Shown here one piece after another: positions 60,438 to 64,000 of a stretch of DNA of 64,000 nucleotides; position 1 is the first letter of the stretch, and each line of letters opens with the position of its first letter. The notes beneath the pieces are model-generated. The model was not told the origin of the DNA and ran no database searches. It saw only the letters and a list, made by a program, of their open reading frames with translations. Origin of the DNA: Kribbella catacumbae DSM 19601 (GTDB lineage Bacteria; Actinomycetota; Actinomycetes; Propionibacteriales; Kribbellaceae). The stretch is taken from contig NZ_AQUZ01000012.1 of assembly GCF_000372465.1 (NCBI RefSeq), positions 124,355 through 188,354 on the forward strand, written 5' to 3'. A program made the translations under genes and the position numbers.

Positions 60438-60800
60438 ATGCCGACGATTCAGCAGGTGGCTGAGGCGTTCTCGAGCCATCAGTTCCGGGAGATCTACGAC
60501 TTCTTGCATCCTCGGGTGGAGTGGACGCTGGTCGGTGCCGCGCGGCTCGAAGGGATCGAGCAGGTGCGCTACGCCTGCGAGCAGTCGCTCACCCAGCTCG
60601 AGCAGACGTCGACCCAGTTCCTGCGCTTCAAGACGATCGCCGGACCGGACGCCGTCGCCATCGACTCCGTCGCGAAGTACGTCGACGCGAAGTGGCAGCG
60701 TTCGTTCGTCCGGTCCTGCGACATCTACGAGTTCACCCAGGGCTATCTGACCGCGATCACGTCCTACACTGCCGAGATCGACCCGGAGGACCTGCCGTAG
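60438..60800 (+). CDS. NTF2-like/SnoaL-fold protein
   Basis: 120 aa. An alpha+beta cone fold is suggested by EAFSSHQFREIYDFLHPRVEWTLVG, FLRFKTIAGPDAVAIDSVAKYVD and CDIYEFTQGYLTAITSYTAEID. The function is unspecified. ATG 60438 lies 6 nt after TAGCAT, leaderless-like. Its end overlaps the convergent DUF418 gene by 37 bp. Confidence 0.7.
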   Translation: MPTIQQVAEAFSSHQFREIYDFLHPRVEWTLVGAARLEGIEQVRYACEQSLTQLEQTSTQFLRFKTIAGPDAVAIDSVAKYVDAKWQRSFVRSCDIYEFTQGYLTAITSYTAEIDPEDLP

Positions 60801-61987
60801 CTGAACCTGCGGATCAGGAGCTCCATCGGACCGCGGTACGACCTCAGGTGCAGCTGGTACGCGAGCACGACCGTGCCGAGCCAGGTGGCGATGGCGAGCA
60901 GAGCTGTCGTGACGACGGTCAGGTTGTCGGACAGGTCCGCGAAGTACGGAGTGAAGGCAACGGCCCAGACGACGGACTGGACCAGGTAGCAAGTGAGCGA
61001 CCGCTGCCCGACCGCGGCCACCGGTTGGGTGATCCGGCCGTGCTCGCGACCGATGCGCAGTGAGATGAGCGCGATCAGGGACGCGTAGCCGAAACCACCC
61101 AGTACGCCGGACACGTCGTGCAGCGGGCCGAGAACATGCAGGACGTCGGTGCTCGGTTTGTCGACGATGCCTGCCAGGGTCAGCGACACGGGCAGGGCGC
61201 CGGCGATCGACACGGTGATCCCGACGGCGGCGGTCCAGGTCAGCAGCCTGAGGTGCTTGGCCGGCTGTTCGAGAACGCGTCGCCGGCCGGCCCACAAGCC
61301 GATCAGAAACGGGCAGACGAAACCGATCGGGCCGAGCAGGGCGATGATCGCCCAGATGCCGATTCGTCCTTCGAACGCGGCGAACAGGTCTGGCGGCAGC
61401 ATCGAGACATCGGGGCCGTCGGCGCTGGTCGACATCGAGCTGTCACCCGGCAGCGCGTTCACCGCGAACAACAGCAGCGCGACGATCAGGAGTGCGCGAT
61501 CCTTCCAGCGGATCGCCCAGACGCCGAGGAACAACAGCACGCCGTACGCCGCCAGGATGTCGCCGACGTAGAACAGCATCGCGTCGACGAACCCGAACAC
61601 GATGAGGAAAAGACTCCGCCGCCAAAGCACCCGCCGGGTCGTCTTGCGATCACGGCCGGCCTCGCTCTGCCGACGCGCGATCTGCGCGACGCCGTACCCG
61701 AACAACAGGCCGAACAGCGGGAACGCCCGGCCGTCGACGAAGGTCGCGATCAGCAGGATGACTGCGTTGTCGACAGTCGAACCGTCCTGCGGAAAGCCGC
61801 CGAGAATCGTGCTGCTCTGGAGGAAATAGTGCGAGTTCGCCAGGGCGATGAAGAGCAACATGAATCCGCGGGCAAGGTCCGGTCCCAGGGCCCGTGCCTG
61901 CAGCCCGGTTGGTCCGCCGTCGGCCGTTCTGCTGTCGAGTGAAGTCACTCCCCCACTGAACCGCCGGACTACCTCGTCCGGCAGCAT
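60764..61987 (-). CDS. DUF418-family membrane protein
   Basis: 407 aa with about nine helices. LGPDLARGFMLLFIALANSHYFL, FPLFGLLFGYGVAQIARRQ and the C-terminal GQRSLTCYLVQSVVWAVAF ... LRSYRGPMELLIRRFSYG are typical of DUF418 proteins, thought to act in membrane transport or acyl transfer. ATG 61987 is preferred; a TTG at 62029 would overlap the nadE promoter. Confidence 0.85.
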   Translation of the reverse strand: MLPDEVVRRFSGGVTSLDSRTADGGPTGLQARALGPDLARGFMLLFIALANSHYFLQSSTILGGFPQDGSTVDNAVILLIATFVDGRAFPLFGLLFGYGVAQIARRQSEAGRDRKTTRRVLWRRSLFLIVFGFVDAMLFYVGDILAAYGVLLFLGVWAIRWKDRALLIVALLLFAVNALPGDSSMSTSADGPDVSMLPPDLFAAFEGRIGIWAIIALLGPIGFVCPFLIGLWAGRRRVLEQPAKHLRLLTWTAAVGITVSIAGALPVSLTLAGIVDKPSTDVLHVLGPLHDVSGVLGGFGYASLIALISLRIGREHGRITQPVAAVGQRSLTCYLVQSVVWAVAFTPYFADLSDNLTVVTTALLAIATWLGTVVLAYQLHLRSYRGPMELLIRRFSYGRSSGSISAV

Positions 61988-62045
61988 CACAAAGTATCTG
62001 GCTCCCTGACCTTCGGATAGGACCGCCAACCAGTAGGGTGCTTCC

Positions 62046-63863
62046 GTGCCTCAGCTTCGGGTTGCTCTCGCCCAGCTCAACGTGACGGTTGGTGATGTCG
62101 ACGGCAATGCCGAAAAAGTCGTCACCTGGACCCGGAACGCCGTTGAGCGTGGCGCCCATGTGGTCGCCTTTCCCGAGCTGGCACTGACCGGATATCCAGT
62201 CGAGGACCTCGCCCTGCGCGCTTCGTTCGTAGACGCGTCGCAGGCCAAGATCAAGAAGCTCGCGCAACGGCTGGCCGACGAGGGCCTGGGCGAGATCGTC
62301 GTCATCTGCGGCTACCTCGACCGCGCAGCTGGTACGGCGATGGGCATCGACCGGCTCGGCCGTCCGAAGGGTTCGCCGACGAACTCGGCCGCGGTGATGC
62401 ATCGCGGCGAGGTCGTGACGTCGGCGGTGAAGCACCACTTGCCGAACTACGGCGTCTTCGACGAGTTCCGGCATTTCGTTCCCGGCGACAGCCTGCAGGT
62501 GATCCGGATCCACGGCGTCGATGTCGCGCTGGTGATTTGTGAGGACCTTTGGCAGGACGGCGGCCCGGTGGCCGCGACTCGGGCGGCCGGTGCCGGGCTG
62601 CTGCTCGTCGTCAACAGTTCGCCGTACGAGGCCAACAAGGACGACGTACGCGGTGAGCTGGTCACCCGGCGGGCCCGCGAGGCCGGCTGCTCGCTGGCCT
62701 ACGTGAACCTCGTCGGCGGTCAGGACGAGCTGGTGTTCGACGGCGACTCGCTGATCGCGGATGCCGAGGGCAAGGTGTTCGCCCGGGCGCCGCAGTTCGA
62801 ACAGGGCAGCATGGTGGTCGACCTGGACCTGCCCGCCGCGACCGGTACGCCGGATGGCGAGCGCTCTACCTTTTCTGCCCCGCCCCACCGCCCCGGACAG
62901 GGGGACATCCGGATCGAGCACACGATCTTGCACGAGGATCCGCTGCCGCAGTACGAGCCGATCGCCTCGGCGCAGGCGCCACGACTGTCGGACGAAGCCG
63001 AGATGTACGGCGCTGTCGTGCTCGGGCTGCGTGACTATGTCCAGAAGAACGGGTTCAAGTCAGTTCTGCTCGGACTGTCCGGTGGGATCGACTCGTCGCT
63101 GGTCGCCGCGATCGCCTGCGACGCGATCGGCCCGGAGCACGTGTTCGGCATCTCCAACCCGAGCGTGTACTCCAGCGACCACTCCAAGGACGACGCGGCC
63201 GAGCTCGCCGCCCGGACCGGGCTGAACTACCGGGTGGTGCCGATCCAGCCGATGGTGCAGCCGTTCCTGGACACTCTCGGGCTGACCGGCCTGGCCGAGG
63301 AGAACCTGCAGGCCCGCGTCCGCGCGGTGGTCTGGATGGGCCTGTCGAACGCCGACGGCCACCTGGTGCTTGCCTGCGGCAACAAGTCGGAGCTGTCCGT
63401 CGGCTACTCGACCATCTACGGCGACGCGGTCGGCGGTTATGCACCGCTGAAGGACGTGCCGAAGACCGTGGTCTGGCGGCTGGCGAAGTGGCGCAACGCG
63501 GATGCGAAGGAGCGCGGCCAGCAGCCGCCGATCCCGGAGAACGCGATCGCCAAACCGCCGTCGGCGGAGCTCCGGCCGGGGCAGGTCGACACCGACTCGC
63601 TGCCGCCGTACGACCTGCTGGACGACATGCTCGACGACTACGTCGAGCAGGACCGCGGTACCGCCGAACTGGTCGGGGCCGGCTTCGATCCCGAGCTGGT
63701 CAGCAAGGTGATCCAGCTGGTCGACAAAGCGGAGTACAAGCGGCGGCAGTATCCTCCAGGCCCGAAGATCACCCACAAGGCCTTCGGCCGCGACCGGCGG
63801 CTGCCGATCACGAACGCATGGCGTGAGGACGCGAGCAGTATCTCAATGAGAAGGGTGACCTAG
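62046..63863 (+). CDS. nadE: Glutamine-dependent NAD+ synthetase
   Basis: 605 aa. Makes NAD+ from deamido-NAD+ using ammonia from glutamine. The nitrilase-type glutaminase domain (1-270) has the triad Glu44 (FPELALTGYP), Lys129 (VKHHLPNYGVFDE) and Cys165 (VICEDLW). The synthetase domain has the PP-loop GLSGGIDSSL and NKSELSVGYSTIYGD. GTG 62046 lies 6 nt after TAGGGT (62034-62039), so probably leaderless. It consumes the glutamine made by the GlnA enzymes of this region. Confidence 0.96.
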   Translation: MPQLRVALAQLNVTVGDVDGNAEKVVTWTRNAVERGAHVVAFPELALTGYPVEDLALRASFVDASQAKIKKLAQRLADEGLGEIVVICGYLDRAAGTAMGIDRLGRPKGSPTNSAAVMHRGEVVTSAVKHHLPNYGVFDEFRHFVPGDSLQVIRIHGVDVALVICEDLWQDGGPVAATRAAGAGLLLVVNSSPYEANKDDVRGELVTRRAREAGCSLAYVNLVGGQDELVFDGDSLIADAEGKVFARAPQFEQGSMVVDLDLPAATGTPDGERSTFSAPPHRPGQGDIRIEHTILHEDPLPQYEPIASAQAPRLSDEAEMYGAVVLGLRDYVQKNGFKSVLLGLSGGIDSSLVAAIACDAIGPEHVFGISNPSVYSSDHSKDDAAELAARTGLNYRVVPIQPMVQPFLDTLGLTGLAEENLQARVRAVVWMGLSNADGHLVLACGNKSELSVGYSTIYGDAVGGYAPLKDVPKTVVWRLAKWRNADAKERGQQPPIPENAIAKPPSAELRPGQVDTDSLPPYDLLDDMLDDYVEQDRGTAELVGAGFDPELVSKVIQLVDKAEYKRRQYPPGPKITHKAFGRDRRLPITNAWREDASSISMRRVT

Positions 63864-64000
63864 AGCTGAGCGGATCCTGGCGTAACCGCCCTTTCAACGA
63901 CAGTCCGTTCTTCCCGCCCGAAGACCCGGAGCAGGTGGACTCCTTCGGCGTGCCCGGCAACCAGGCACCTGACGCGTCAGGTGTGAGCGATCCCTCAGCG
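63848..64000 (+). CDS. Possible start of next gene, running off the window
   Basis: A reading open from within the nadE end to base 64000 gives GSWRNRPFNDSPFFPPEDPE and QVDSFGVPGNQAPDASG, which looks like protein. No ATG or GTG start is present in this frame; CTG 63866 with AAGGGTG upstream is the only candidate. Alternatively nadE has a 3' frameshift. Truncated by the window edge. Confidence 0.35.

Overview
The window is about 70% GC actinobacterial chromosome. Many starts are GTG, genes are often coupled by ATGA or GTGA overlaps, and several genes sit directly behind a TANNNT box as in leaderless transcripts. The gene set glnA1, adoK, glnE, glnA2 and nadE resembles the glutamine synthetase neighbourhood of Streptomyces and Mycobacterium. 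Together with the secreted plant-polymer genes, this suggests a soil actinomycete, possibly Kribbella or a relative. That assignment is inference, since no rRNA is present.

Layout. 0-6.7 kb: 3' half of glnA1, an SsuD-like monooxygenase, a small lipoprotein, a Pro-rich amidase, a secreted ricin-lectin beta-helix protein and a cyclase-like alpha/alpha protein. 6.7-12.5 kb: a MazG-like hydrolase, a coupled O-methyltransferase/ABC operon, adenosine kinase, and an aldo-keto reductase with its TetR gene behind a clear dyad. 12.4-21.7 kb: one long minus-strand locus holding a GH127 beta-L-arabinofuranosidase, a Dpp/Opp-type importer, a prolyl aminopeptidase and a GntR/FCD regulator. I read it as a possible uptake and catabolic locus for arabinosylated hydroxyproline peptides. 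22-26 kb: a Pnkp-Hen1 RNA-repair pair. 26-36 kb: two paralogous 'VSGTG' small genes, each behind a coupled mini-ORF; folE facing a Cys-rich HTH regulator; ybaK; an epoxide hydrolase; decayed sugar-ABC remnants; a Tat phospholipase C; and DAHP synthase with an aromatic-rich leader peptide and attenuator hairpin.

36-45 kb: WhiB protein, aldo-keto reductase, a tandem structured repeat, a sulfonate ABC operon (ssuC, ssuB, ssuA) behind a Cys-type leader peptide, a GH78 rhamnosidase with a 24-bp perfect operator, and trmB. 45-52 kb: glnE, a secreted protein, a broken cyclophilin and glnA2. 52-54.7 kb: a DCC/HTTM membrane gene group. 54.7-59 kb: an accessory island of small unknown genes, a DUF6879/XRE operon and an Imm1 immunity pseudogene. 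59-64 kb: an ArsR/dienelactone hydrolase pair, an NTF2-like protein, a DUF418 protein and nadE.

Two families of exactly 100-bp palindromic elements occur in two copies each (21869 and 58465; 28531 and 45493). No tRNA, rRNA, CRISPR array or intact transposase was found.
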